Assembly (NCBI RefSeq): GCF_900961225.1
Contig: NZ_CAAHFN010000131.1
Span: forward strand, 1 to 64,000
Length of the DNA: 64,000 nt
Reading direction: 5' to 3'
Source: Modicisalibacter radicis
Lineage (GTDB): Bacteria > Pseudomonadota > Gammaproteobacteria > Pseudomonadales > Halomonadaceae
Of this stretch, positions 18,330 through 27,274 are shown one piece after another; the first letter of the stretch is position 1; every line of letters starts with the position of its first letter. The notes below the pieces were generated by a model. It did no database searches, was not told the DNA's origin, and saw only the letters and a program-made list of their open reading frames with translations. A program made the translations under genes and the position numbers.

Positions 18330-19739
18330 ATGCGCGAAGACGCGAGTTGCAACTTCTGGACCTCCATGCTGCCCGAACGGCCCTCATCGCGTCCGCGCCT
18401 GGCCGAAGATGTACAGGCCGATGTCGTCATCGTCGGTGCCGGTTTTACCGGGCTATGGACCGCTTACTACCTGAAGCGCCTTGCTCCCGAGCGGGAGATC
18501 GTCGTGCTCGAGGCCGAGCGTGTCGGTCATGGCGCCTCGGGGCGCAATGGTGGCTGGGTAATAGGCAACCTCGCCGGACTGGAGCGGCATATCGGTAGCT
18601 TGCCACGCGAGGAGCGCCGTGGCTGCTGTGCCCTGGTCGCCGACAATGTCGACGAGATCGGCCGGGTGCTGGCGCGCGAGCAGATCGACGCCGACTACAA
18701 CAAGGACGGCGCGATCTATGCGGCGGCTCGCTATCGGGACCAGATCGCCATCCAGCGGGGCTATCTGCGGCAACTGCACGAACTCGGCCACAGCGAGGCG
18801 GACTGCATGTGGCTCGACGCCCGGCAGCTCGAGGAGAGGGTCCGCTTCCGCGACGGCTACGGCGGCATCTACCATCGCCAGGTAGCCACCGTGAACCCGG
18901 GCAGGCTGGTCACCGGCCTGGCCGAGGTCGTCGAACGCCTGGGCGTGACGATCCACGAGCACAGTCGCGCCACCGCCCTGGGACGACACGAAGTGAGAAC
19001 CCGTGATGGCAGCGTCGAGGCGGCGACGATCGTCTGCGCCACCGAAGGCTACGCCGACCGCTTTCATGACTTCAAGCGTCACGTCATTCCGGTGCAGAGT
19101 CTCGTCATCGCCACCGAACCGCTTTCGCAAGCCACGTGGGAAGCGGTCGGCATGTCCGAGCGACTCGCCTTTTCCGACGCCAGCCGCCTGATCAATTACG
19201 GCCATCGCACGGCCGACGGGCGCATCGTTTTCGGCGCCCGCGGCAACTATCGGTTCGGCGCCAGGCCCAAGGACGACCAGGCGATCAGCGACGACGCCAT
19301 ACGCATGCGGCGCGACCTGCTGGTGGATCTCCTGCCTGCACTGGAGGGGGTCAGGATCGATTACGGCTGGGGTGGTTCGCTGGGGCTGTCGCGCAACTTC
19401 CGCCCGCATGCGATTTTCGACCGCGCCAGCGGTCTTGCCACGGCGGGCGGCTATGCCGGCGAAGGCGTGGCCGCCTCGCATCTGTTCGGGCGTACCCTGG
19501 CGGACCTGATCCTGGGGCGCGATACCGAACTGGTGCACATGCCGTGGGCCTTCATCGACGCGAGTCACCGCCAACTGATCAAGCGCTGGGAGGGCGAGCC
19601 GCTGCGTTGGCTCGCCGCCCAGGCGATCACCTACAGCTACGCCGGGGAAGAAGCGTTGATGCGTCGCGACCGGCCGGCGCCGCTGATCAAGCCGGCAATG
19701 AAACGCGTGAACGATTACTTCGCCTCGATCATCGAGTAA
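18330..19739 (+). CDS. FAD-dependent oxidoreductase (second PuuB-like oxidase)
   Basis: 469 residues from the ATG at 18330, which follows GGCAGG; a GTG at 18303 overlapping the previous stop is an alternative. Rossmann FAD motif VVIVGAGFTGLWTAYYLKRL, ASGRNGGWVIGN, the middle YGGIYHRQVATVNPGRLV and C-terminal GYAGEGVAASHLFGRTLADL identify a DAO-family oxidase, clearly a paralogue of the one at 15595 but longer by about 40 residues. Two such oxidases in one operon suggest two related amines or two successive oxidations. A perfect inverted repeat follows the stop. Confidence 0.87.
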   Translation: MREDASCNFWTSMLPERPSSRPRLAEDVQADVVIVGAGFTGLWTAYYLKRLAPEREIVVLEAERVGHGASGRNGGWVIGNLAGLERHIGSLPREERRGCCALVADNVDEIGRVLAREQIDADYNKDGAIYAAARYRDQIAIQRGYLRQLHELGHSEADCMWLDARQLEERVRFRDGYGGIYHRQVATVNPGRLVTGLAEVVERLGVTIHEHSRATALGRHEVRTRDGSVEAATIVCATEGYADRFHDFKRHVIPVQSLVIATEPLSQATWEAVGMSERLAFSDASRLINYGHRTADGRIVFGARGNYRFGARPKDDQAISDDAIRMRRDLLVDLLPALEGVRIDYGWGGSLGLSRNFRPHAIFDRASGLATAGGYAGEGVAASHLFGRTLADLILGRDTELVHMPWAFIDASHRQLIKRWEGEPLRWLAAQAITYSYAGEEALMRRDRPAPLIKPAMKRVNDYFASIIE

Positions 19740-19758
19740 GAGGCCGAAGCCTGGAGTC

Positions 19759-19808
19759 CGCTTGCGCCGGCGAGGCGAAACAGGCCCGGCGTCGCGCCGG
19801 CGCAAGCG
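19759..19808. terminator. 14-bp perfect inverted repeat between convergent genes
   Basis: CGCTTGCGCCGGCG (19759-19772) is the exact reverse complement of CGCCGGCGCAAGCG (19795-19808), with a 22-base loop. It fills the gap between two convergent genes and abuts the stop codon of the minus-strand gene, so it probably serves as a bidirectional terminator, although no clear T-run follows. Confidence 0.5.
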
Positions 19809-20816
19809 TCACGATGCCTCGAGTTGCAGAATCTCTCCGCCAGCCTGCTGGAACCGATCAAAATAATACCGCGAGTCCAGTAGCTGACAGGGAAAATAGA
19901 GCCCCGGCGGCGTAGCCGGCTTGCCGTCGAGCCCGGTGAGCCGCTCGAGCACCAGGGCGACGCCGAGCCCCGTCAACGGCATCTGTCCTTGCGGGTGAAC
20001 GACCGCATGGCGGGTGGTGAGAGGCTGGCCATCGAGATCGATGCCGCGGATCTCGATCAGAATCTCGGTCGACATCGGCTCGCCACCGGCGTGTTTCGAG
20101 TCCTCCCTGATCGCCAGATTGAATTCGACGTTGGATGCACTGGTCTCGGTCGCGAGCGCCACGACATCGTGCGGCGAGAGCGCCATGGCGGTCAGCGTCG
20201 TGCCGTCGATGGTCTGCAGCTCAGCCTCGAGATCGTCACCGTGACGCCAGACCCAGAGGTCATTGCGACGTGCTTGAATGGCAGGGACCGTCCGTGTCTG
20301 GCGCTCGAGATCGTCAAACCCGGCAGGCCCGGTTTCGTCCCGTTCGCCGAGAACTGCCCCCAAGCGAATGGTAGCGACTCGCCTGAACGACTTGGCGAAT
20401 TCGAGTGTGGGAATCGTCGTCGCACCCACCAGCCACTCGGTGCCGAGCACGACCGGCGCAACATCCGGCTTGTGCATGTATGCCGCGACTTCGGGGCCGA
20501 CCTCGTGAATGGCCGGCGAAATACTGAGGTAGGGCACGCCGCGCGTCTGGGCGAAACGCAGCGCGGCGGTGGTCGTGTCGGTGAAAAAGATCGCGACGGC
20601 GCCGACCGGGCGTTCACCGAGCCCGAGGTCGGCGGCAGTCAGGTCGATCTTTACGCCCTCGGCATTGCCGATCTCGGCCGCGACTTGCTCGGCCCTGGCG
20701 AGATCGCGACCGCCGATCAATAGCGGTGCCTGGGGATGAGCGGTACGCAGAAATCGAGCCGTCCAGCGGCCGACGATGCCCGAGCCGCCGAGAAGCAGAA
20801 TGGGATCCTGTAACAT
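19809..20816 (-). CDS. Saccharopine dehydrogenase-like NAD(P)-binding protein
   Basis: 335 residues. An N-terminal Rossmann fold (ILLLGGSGIVGRWTARFL, then IGGRDLARAEQVAAEIG) is followed by a domain with the layout of saccharopine-dehydrogenase-like proteins of unknown function (SISPAIHEVGPEVAAYMH, GTEWLVGATTIPTLEFA). Probably an oxidoreductase; no substrate can be given. It is divergent from a TetR gene with two operator-like repeats between, so it is likely that regulator's target. Confidence 0.75.
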   Translation of the reverse strand: MLQDPILLLGGSGIVGRWTARFLRTAHPQAPLLIGGRDLARAEQVAAEIGNAEGVKIDLTAADLGLGERPVGAVAIFFTDTTTAALRFAQTRGVPYLSISPAIHEVGPEVAAYMHKPDVAPVVLGTEWLVGATTIPTLEFAKSFRRVATIRLGAVLGERDETGPAGFDDLERQTRTVPAIQARRNDLWVWRHGDDLEAELQTIDGTTLTAMALSPHDVVALATETSASNVEFNLAIREDSKHAGGEPMSTEILIEIRGIDLDGQPLTTRHAVVHPQGQMPLTGLGVALVLERLTGLDGKPATPPGLYFPCQLLDSRYYFDRFQQAGGEILQLEAS

Positions 20817-20841
20817 GGTCGAACCTCCCTGAGGATGAAAC

Positions 20842-20874
20842 CTACCATTGGTAGCTATAAGCTACTTTCAGTAG
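20842..20874. promoter_or_regulatory. Paired TetR-type operators
   Basis: CTACC-ATT-GGTAG (20842-20854) and CTACT-TTC-AGTAG (20862-20874) are two 13-base inverted repeats whose starts are 20 bases apart, i.e. nearly two helical turns. Nested GTAGC/GCTAC and CCTAC/GTAGG symmetry links them. The site lies 26 bases upstream of the oxidoreductase start and about 50 before the TetR start. Confidence 0.7.
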
Positions 20875-20922
20875 GTTTTCAACATCGAGAGACAACGTGG
20901 CGAACGAGATGAGACGAACGAC

Positions 20923-21528
20923 ATGAGAAACGCAGCCAGGGAAACGGCCTCCCGCAGGCTTTCCAGAGCCGAGCGTCGGCGTCAGCTGCTCGACACGGCG
21001 CTGGCGATCGTCCGGGAAGAGGGGGCGGATCGCTTGACGCTGGGGCATCTGGCCGCGCGTGCCGGGGTCTCCAAGCCGGTCGCCTACGATCATTTCGGCA
21101 GCCGCTCGGGTTTGTTGATCGAGCTCTACAAGCTGATCGACGCGCAGCAGTCGAGTGCGCTTCGCGACGCGCTGACCGCCGGAGAGCGGAGCCTCGAGGA
21201 AACCGCCGAAATGCTCGCCGCCGCTCACGTCCACTGTCATGCCGACACCAGCGGGGAGTGGCACGCCATCGGCGCGGCGCTGGCGGGAAGCGAGGAAAAG
21301 GAGGCGGTCTATCAGGAGCTGCTCGACGGCTACGTCCAGCTGTTCGCCGCGGTGTTGAAGCCGTACTGCGGGCTGGCCGATGGCGAACTCGAACGACGCT
21401 GTATCGGATTGATCGGCGCGGGGGACGCACTCTCGGCGGCGATGGTGCGCGGTAACTGCAGCGAGGCCGAAGCGGCAAAAGCGCTTGCCGCCCTGATCCG
21501 GGGTGGGCTGTACGCGCCTGCGCGTTGA
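20923..21528 (+). CDS. TetR/AcrR family transcriptional regulator
   Basis: 201 residues. An N-terminal helix-turn-helix (RRRQLLDTALAIVREEG, LTLGHLAARAGVSKPVAYDHFGSRSGLL) precedes a helical ligand domain. Typical length and layout for TetR repressors. Divergent from the saccharopine-dehydrogenase-like gene; the double operator between them suggests it represses that gene and itself. Confidence 0.92.
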   Translation: MRNAARETASRRLSRAERRRQLLDTALAIVREEGADRLTLGHLAARAGVSKPVAYDHFGSRSGLLIELYKLIDAQQSSALRDALTAGERSLEETAEMLAAAHVHCHADTSGEWHAIGAALAGSEEKEAVYQELLDGYVQLFAAVLKPYCGLADGELERRCIGLIGAGDALSAAMVRGNCSEAEAAKALAALIRGGLYAPAR

Positions 21529-21780
21529 TGCCACGCCCCCGGTTGCTGAACGCGCTTGCCCCGGCCAGCAGCCAATCACTGGACGAGCCGATACCCGGTG
21601 CGCTGTACTGGACCGATCACTGCCCCGGGAAGCCTGTGGCCCGGATCGGAGCGAGCCGGTGGCGGGAATCCGGCGGGCCGTGGTTCAGCCAACTGGCGGA
21701 GGGGCTTGCAAGTGATAGGTGCGCCAACGTTCCGGGCCGGAGGCCTGGCTGTCCGGTGATAGTGATTGCGGAGAGATTGC

Positions 21781-22272
21781 ATGCAAAAAGTGCTGGTCAG
21801 TGCTTGCCTTTTGGGCAGTCGCGTACGTTATGACGCCGGGTCGCTGACGGCGTCTTCGGAGATTCTCGATCGCTGGATCGGCGAGGGACGCGTGGTGTCC
21901 GTGTGTCCTGAAGTGATGGCGGGCATGAGCATTCCTCGACCCGCCGCCGAGATCGCGGGCGGCGACGGCACGAGGGTGCTGGCCGGCCGGGCGCGGGTGA
22001 TCGAGGAGACGGGCGGTGAGGTGACCGAGGCTTTCAGGGCAGGTGCCGAGATGGCGCTGGCCTTGTGCCGTCGGCACGCCATACGTGTCGCGGTGCTGGC
22101 CGAGAAGAGCCCCTCCTGCGGCAGTCGCGAAATCTACGCTGGCGATTTCTCGGGGCGTCGGCTGCCTGGCATGGGTGTCACGACTGCCCTGCTAACGGCG
22201 CAGGGTATCGCTGTGTTCAGCCAGCATGAGATCGCTGCCGCGCAGCGTGCGCTGAGCCTGGCTGCCTCATGA
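21781..22272 (+). CDS. DUF523 family protein
   Basis: 163 residues. The family hallmarks are visible: VSACLLGSRVRYDAG at the start, CPEVMAGM with a conserved Cys, AEKSPSCGS in the middle, and PGMGVTTALL near the end. DUF523 proteins (YbbK-like) have no firmly assigned role; conserved cysteines suggest metal or Fe-S binding. The ATG at 21781 has GGAGAG upstream and aligns with the family N-terminus; an ATG at 21766 adds five residues. The 250 bases upstream hold nothing I recognise. Confidence 0.88.
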   Translation: MQKVLVSACLLGSRVRYDAGSLTASSEILDRWIGEGRVVSVCPEVMAGMSIPRPAAEIAGGDGTRVLAGRARVIEETGGEVTEAFRAGAEMALALCRRHAIRVAVLAEKSPSCGSREIYAGDFSGRRLPGMGVTTALLTAQGIAVFSQHEIAAAQRALSLAAS

Positions 22273-22315
22273 CCGAACAATGCCATGGATGACCCACTGA
22301 ATCGGTAAGGGACGT

Positions 22316-24049
22316 ATGAAGAAAAATGGCTCATGGCGACTATGGCTGGTGACCGTGGTGGCGCTCGCCGTTACCAGCCCGTGTGTGGCGCAAACGCAGG
22401 GCGAAGAGAGCGAGGCGACGCGCTGGTTTACCGTCGAATCGCTGAACCCGGGACTGGGCGATCCCCCCGAGGCGGTCAAGCGAGCAACGCCTCGGGAGAC
22501 GATCCGGAGCTTTCTGGAACTCACCGAAAAGGACGACCTCGCCACGGCGGCCCATTTTCTCAACCTTTCCGAGCTGACCCCGGCGGAGCAGCGCAAGCGG
22601 GGAGGGCAGTTGGCCAGACAACTGGCCGAGGTGCTCACACGCGGCGAGTGGCTCAATGTTTCCAGCCTTCCCGGGCGCCAGGATGCGGCCATCGAGGACC
22701 CGTCGGGCCAGCATCCCCAGGCGGGAGAGCCGCGCCGGAACATCAAGCTGGCCTCGCTCACGGCCAAGGGCGAGATCTACGACATCCGCCTGGGCCGGTA
22801 CCGGGAGGGCAACGAGGAGCCGGTCTGGCTGATCATGCCGGACAGTGTCTCGTCAGTCCCGTTGCTCTATGAGGAATACGGCCCTTCCCTGCTGGAGGAG
22901 TATATCCCGGGGCGCTTCAAGGCCTCGTTCGGGGTGCTCAAGATCTGGGAATGGATAGCCATTCCGCTGGTTCTGCTGGCGGTTGGTCTGGTGGGGCTGT
23001 GGGTCTACAAGCTGGTCGGAGTCGCGGCACGCTGGTTGCCTTCCGGCGCACCCAGCATCTTCGCCGGTCGAATCAAGATGCCCACGGCGCTTATCGTCAT
23101 GTCGCTGGTCACCCAGATGCTGCTCGACTATGTGGTGTCCTTCTCGGCGGTGGCGACCACCTCGTTTCGGGTGCTGTTGATCGCCATTCTGGCCTGGGGG
23201 GCCGGTACGGTAGCGCTGCGCCTCGTCGATACCCTCATGCTGAGGCTGACGCGGCGTCTCATGGGTCAGATCGATGACACCAAGCCCAGGGACGAGCGCA
23301 AGTTGCTGACGACGCTATACGCGTTGCGGCGGATCATCATCCTGGTCGCGGTTACCGCTGTTTCGGTCTATGTGCTGAGCCAGGTCCGGCTCTTCGAGAC
23401 GCTGGGGATAACCCTGCTGGCCTCGGCCAGTGTGCTGACGGTGCTGGTGGGGATCGCGGGCCAGGCCGTGATCAGCAATATCCTCTCTTCATTTCAGCTG
23501 TCGTTGGCGAAGCCCATACGCATCGGCGACCTGGTGATGTTCGAGGGCCAGTGGTGTTACGTGGAGGGTATCTTTTATACCTTCATCCGCTTGCGGGTCT
23601 GGAACGACCGGCGCCTGATCGTGCCGGTCACGTACTTCGTCTCGAGGCCCTTCGAGAACCTGTCGGTCAAGAGCACCAAGGAGTACAGGAGCCTGGAGCT
23701 GGTCCTTCATCTGAGTGCCGATATCCAGTGCATCAGGGAGAAGTTCCTGGAGTATGCCCAGGCAGAGGACAGCGTCATCGAGCATCATAAGCTCTGTTGT
23801 TACGTGACGGGGCAGACCGAGAGAGCCCAGACGGTCGTCTGCTACCTCATGACGTCGGACCCCTTCGCCGGCTGGATCGCCGAGATGCATGTCCGGGAGA
23901 AGCTGATGGCCTTCATCCGCGATGACCATCCCGAGTGGTGGCCGAGAGAGGTGACGGTCATCAGCGAACGGGACGTCGCGCTTGGCGAGACGCCAGGCAA
24001 CCGCGCGGCAACGGCCGCGGACAGAGCCGATGAAAGGCCATCCGAATGA
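22316..24049 (+). CDS. Mechanosensitive ion channel (MscS family) with periplasmic N-terminal domain
   Basis: 577 residues. A signal peptide (to about SPCVAQ) is followed by a ~170-residue periplasmic region, then several membrane helices. The pore helix and beta domain of MscS are in VLVGIAGQAVISNILSSFQLSLAKPIRIGDLVMFEG, and the cytoplasmic part follows (RLIVPVTYFVSRPFENLS). It should open under membrane tension to release solutes on hypo-osmotic shock, apt for a halophile. Its last 11 codons and stop are repeated almost exactly at 24940-24975, after the next gene. Confidence 0.9.
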   Translation: MKKNGSWRLWLVTVVALAVTSPCVAQTQGEESEATRWFTVESLNPGLGDPPEAVKRATPRETIRSFLELTEKDDLATAAHFLNLSELTPAEQRKRGGQLARQLAEVLTRGEWLNVSSLPGRQDAAIEDPSGQHPQAGEPRRNIKLASLTAKGEIYDIRLGRYREGNEEPVWLIMPDSVSSVPLLYEEYGPSLLEEYIPGRFKASFGVLKIWEWIAIPLVLLAVGLVGLWVYKLVGVAARWLPSGAPSIFAGRIKMPTALIVMSLVTQMLLDYVVSFSAVATTSFRVLLIAILAWGAGTVALRLVDTLMLRLTRRLMGQIDDTKPRDERKLLTTLYALRRIIILVAVTAVSVYVLSQVRLFETLGITLLASASVLTVLVGIAGQAVISNILSSFQLSLAKPIRIGDLVMFEGQWCYVEGIFYTFIRLRVWNDRRLIVPVTYFVSRPFENLSVKSTKEYRSLELVLHLSADIQCIREKFLEYAQAEDSVIEHHKLCCYVTGQTERAQTVVCYLMTSDPFAGWIAEMHVREKLMAFIRDDHPEWWPREVTVISERDVALGETPGNRAATAADRADERPSE

Positions 24050-24050
24050 G
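24015..24050 (+). repeat. 36-bp direct repeat, copy 1 (mscS 3' end)
   Basis: Matches 24940-24975 at 34 of 36 positions. This copy encodes the C-terminus of MscS and its stop codon. Confidence 0.85.
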
Positions 24051-24083
24051 TAACCAGCAACGTATGAACTGGCGAGGTCGAGC

Positions 24084-24845
24084 ATGACATTGAACATCGT
24101 CCGACGGTTGATCCCCGACTGGGGCACGACCTACGGGCCGCCCGGCGACGGCCCCTTTCCGGGCGTCATGATTCTGCATGGTTCCGAAGGCGCGTGGTCG
24201 GGCTGGAGCCACCGCAATGCGGTGATCCTGGCGGCGCACGGCTTCCTGGCCTTTCCGTTCGGCTACTCCCGGGGCGGCAATGCCTGGAACGCCGGCAGCA
24301 TCGGCGAGGTGCCACTGGACCGCAGCGTGGAGGCGCTCGATGCCCTGCGTGCCTTTCGCTTCGTCGGTGACCGGGTAGGGCTTTATGGCGTCTCCCGGGG
24401 TGCCGAGCATGCCTTGCTGCTGACCTCGCTGATGCTTCGCGATGGATTGCCGGGTGTAGCCGATGCGGTGGCCGCCCATAGCCCCCCGGATGTGATCTGC
24501 GGCGCTTTCGACGCTCGTGTCTTTCGCGATGCGGGCGACCCCGGCTGGCAGGCCTGGGACGGCGCCCAGCGCGCCTGGACATGGCGCGGCTCGTCCGAAA
24601 CGCTGCTGCCCACCACGCCGATCGAGATCGAGCGTCATGCCGGCCCGCTGTTTCTCAGCCATGGAACGGCTGACAGAGTCTGGTCGGTGGAGATGACCCG
24701 TCGGCTCGAAGCGCGGCTGCGCGCCCACGGTCGTGCCCCCGAGGTTCATTACTACGAGGGTGAGGACCACATACCCCGCAGCGAAGCCGAGAATGAGCAC
24801 CACGCCCACCTGGTGGACTTCTTCGAGCGCCACCTGAGGTCTTGA
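24084..24845 (+). CDS. Alpha/beta hydrolase, BAAT/acyl-CoA thioesterase C-terminal-like
   Basis: 253 residues with an alpha/beta hydrolase fold: oxyanion region MILHGSEGAWSGW, nucleophile Ser in GVSRGAEHALLL (~residue 103), Asp in LSHGTADRVW and His in YEGEDHIPRSE near the C-terminus. The nucleophile context fits the BAAT_C/dienelactone-hydrolase group (acyl-CoA thioester hydrolases or acyltransferases, where the nucleophile may be Ser or Cys). Substrate unknown. It is bracketed by two copies of the mscS 3' end, a sign that it was inserted behind mscS. Confidence 0.82.
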   Translation: MTLNIVRRLIPDWGTTYGPPGDGPFPGVMILHGSEGAWSGWSHRNAVILAAHGFLAFPFGYSRGGNAWNAGSIGEVPLDRSVEALDALRAFRFVGDRVGLYGVSRGAEHALLLTSLMLRDGLPGVADAVAAHSPPDVICGAFDARVFRDAGDPGWQAWDGAQRAWTWRGSSETLLPTTPIEIERHAGPLFLSHGTADRVWSVEMTRRLEARLRAHGRAPEVHYYEGEDHIPRSEAENEHHAHLVDFFERHLRS

Positions 24846-24939
24846 ATCATCCGTGCCCGCGGGATTGGCACCGGCTGCAGTCGAAAGAGCGCTTGCGCAG
24901 CCAACTGGGGGAAAAGGCTCATGTACCAGGCTAAGTCGA

Positions 24940-24975
24940 CCGCGGGCAGAGCCGATGAAAAGCCATCCGAATGAG
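24940..24975 (+). repeat. 36-bp direct repeat, copy 2 (orphan mscS 3' end)
   Basis: 34 of 36 bases identical to 24015-24050 and still readable as the last residues of MscS plus a stop, but with no mscS body before it. Its upstream flank is unrelated to mscS. Confidence 0.85.
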
Positions 24976-24981
24976 GCCGAC

Positions 24982-25012
24982 CGTCAGGCGGTGGCGAACG
25001 CCACCCCTGACG
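24982..25012. terminator. Strong hairpin downstream of the beta-propeller gene
   Basis: CGTCAGGCGGTGGCG (24982-24996) pairs with CGCCACCCCTGACG (24999-25012) with one bulged base and an AA loop. It lies 18 bases past the stop of the minus-strand gene at 25031 and just after the orphan mscS tail, so it may end transcripts from both sides. No T-run. Confidence 0.5.
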
Positions 25013-25030
25013 CCATCGACGTGAGTCGTC

Positions 25031-25660
25031 TTATCGGGGGCGGCGGACGCTTCGCACCATCCCGCTGTTGCCGCCGCCAAAGAAGAACTGGTCGACGCCA
25101 TTGGACTCGAGCCCCGAGACCTCCGCGCCGGTCGGCATCTCCAGCATCGCCAGGACCTCTCCCGTCCCGGGATCGATGTGCCTGAGCTCGCTCTCGTCGC
25201 CTTCCCAGGTGCCATGCCAGAGTTCCCCGTCGACCCAGGTGACGCCGGTCACGAAGCGGTTGGATTCGAGGGTGTGAAGAATTTCCCCGGTTTGCGGGTC
25301 GATTTGCTGGATTCTCCTGTTCCGATACTGCCCGACCCAGAGCGCGCCTTCGGCCCACGCCAGTCCCGAGTTGCCGCCTTGGGGGGCCGGTATCGTGGCG
25401 ACGACACGGCCGGTTTCCGGATCGATCTTCTGGATGCGGTCTTCCGCGATCTGAAACAGATGCTGGCCGTCGAAGGCGGTACCCGCATGCGCGACGACAT
25501 CGATCGAGCGTAGTGTCTTCCCGCTCGCCGGATCGAGCGCGTTCAGCTTGTCTCCGGTGGCGAACCAGACATGCTGGCCGTCATAGGTGACGCCACTTAT
25601 GCCCTCGACGCCGGGGAAGGGGCCATATTCACGAAGAACTTCGGCTGTTGAACGATTCAT
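25031..25660 (-). CDS. Beta-propeller (YVTN/quinoprotein-like) repeat protein of unknown function
   Basis: 209 residues made of repeats in the form D-P-x-T/S-G-x-V/T (DPASGKTL, DPETGRVV, DPQTGEIL, DPGTGEVL), each followed by a strand with G-L-x-W or similar, about five short blades. No signal peptide and no catalytic residues are evident. It resembles proteins annotated as glutamine-cyclotransferase-like or PQQ-like propellers. AAGGAT precedes the ATG. The damaged HTH gene upstream, same strand, is a plausible former regulator. Confidence 0.7.
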   Translation of the reverse strand: MNRSTAEVLREYGPFPGVEGISGVTYDGQHVWFATGDKLNALDPASGKTLRSIDVVAHAGTAFDGQHLFQIAEDRIQKIDPETGRVVATIPAPQGGNSGLAWAEGALWVGQYRNRRIQQIDPQTGEILHTLESNRFVTGVTWVDGELWHGTWEGDESELRHIDPGTGEVLAMLEMPTGAEVSGLESNGVDQFFFGGGNSGMVRSVRRPR

Positions 25661-25703
25661 GGTTTTATCCTTGCAGGTCTAATGGCTCAGTACAGACCTC
25701 AGC

Positions 25704-26913
25704 CTAGTGACCCGGTAGCGGAGCCGGGAGTAACAAGGTTGTCGTGAATCCCGGCACCGGTGGCGTTATCCAGCGCCTTGCCCGCCCGCGACCGAACGAC
25801 TGAACCTTGCCTGATGCCGCCAATGCGTCGAGTGCCCGCTGCACGGTGCGCTGGCTGACGCCGAGCGCCAGCGCCAAGGCCGCGCTCGACCACGGCTCGC
25901 CGTCGGCAAGCAGGGCGAGCACTGTGGCATGCTTTTCTTCGATCGGCCGCGCCAGTACGACCACCTCGCGTGCACCCTGCGGTGCCAGCACGAACCCTCG
26001 CGTCGTCGCACTCACGGTGGCCAGTCCATCCAGCGCCGAGCGGAGTCGTCCTATTTCGACCCGTAACCGCACGCGATGCGACGCGTCGGCGAACTTCGTT
26101 CGAAACGCCCGCTCGATGAGCATGGCCCTGGGCACGTCGTCAGGCCAGGCCTCGCCCAGCAGGCGCGCGAGCGCGAACAGCACCGGGCGCCTTGCGAGCG
26201 AGACCTCGCCATGGCCATCACGCACGCGATGGCGGCAGGCATCCACGACCAGTGCCTTCGAGGCCAGCAACGCTTCGACCTCTTCGAGCAGCAGGGATCG
26301 CGCTTCGCCGTGTGCAATCAGGCGTGCTGCGGGGGCGATCAAGACCCGGGCAGCGCATTCCACCTCGGCCGTCAGCGCAGCGATGCCGGCTTCGTGAGCG
26401 GCACGTTCGGCCCGGACGAGTGCGGTGCGCGCTGTATCCGTGCGCAGGCGGCGTAGCGCGATGCCCGCCACCACGAGCTCGTGGGCCGCGCTCAGTGCGG
26501 GTGGCAAAGCCCCGGAGTCGAGCCCGGCCAGCATTTTCTCCGCGGAGCCAAGGCAGCCGATCAGCAGAAGGCGCCGGGCCTCGAGATACCGTGCATGGGC
26601 GGCGTTTACCCGGTCGCCATGGGCTTCGAGGGTCGCCTGCGCCGTTCTCGGGCCAGTCGAGATCGCGACAAGCGAGCGCAATCTCGGTCTCGGCGACGAC
26701 GCATCGCGCGCGGGCCACGACCTCCTTGGGGCCGAAGGCGCGTGCCGCGCGCCGCAGGAGACGTTTCGCGCGTGCAAGATCGCCCAGCTGCGCCATCGCG
26801 ATGCCGCGGAGCGCGAGTGCAGGCGCATCGTCGCGCAGCGCGACCCGGTTCAATGCACCGAGAGGATCACCCGCCGCGAGCGCATGCGCGGCGGCCGTGA
26901 TCAGCGAGTCCAT
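25704..26913 (-). pseudogene. Helix-turn-helix regulator split by a frameshift
   Basis: The N-terminus begins at an ATG at 26911-26913 (MDSLITAAAHALAAGD) and runs as convincing TPR-like helical protein to about 26650. The same protein then continues in another frame from about 26645 (ATLEAHGDRVNAAHARYLEA) to a stop at 25704. Joining the frames would give roughly 400 residues: an N-terminal helical region, a winged-helix-like middle and a C-terminal HTH (SQRTVQRALDALAASGKV). A net +1 or -2 change near 26643-26655 breaks it. It could be a true pseudogene or a sequencing error. It sits just upstream of the propeller gene. Confidence 0.75.
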
Positions 26914-27274
26914 GGGGATTTTGCCACGCCAGTTGCTCCGTCTTTCGATCGCCCGGTATTCACTGTATCTCATGGTCACGAGGCACTGACCACAGCGGGA
27001 ACAGAACGAACCAGGGCATTTGGCGAAAGGCGAGGGTGAACGGTCCATGGGACGCGGAGACCATGGGGATCAGGGTATTCGTGCTGCCGATCTCTCTCGA
27101 ATGGCCTACCCTTCTGGGGCCGATAGGATGCGTCTGGCTGACCGCCGCCGCCGTATCGTTTGCCGGGCTGCCTGCGAATGCTGCAGGTGGCATCTTGCGT
27201 GCGCCTGTTCGATCCGCGCACCGATGACGGAGCAAGGAAGGACGATTGGACATCGACTTACAGGGGGTGGCGTC

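Noticed and set aside
21529..21780. Small ORFs between tetR and the DUF523 gene
   Set aside because: Several overlapping frames on both strands with Arg/Pro/Gly-rich translations and no ribosome-binding sites.
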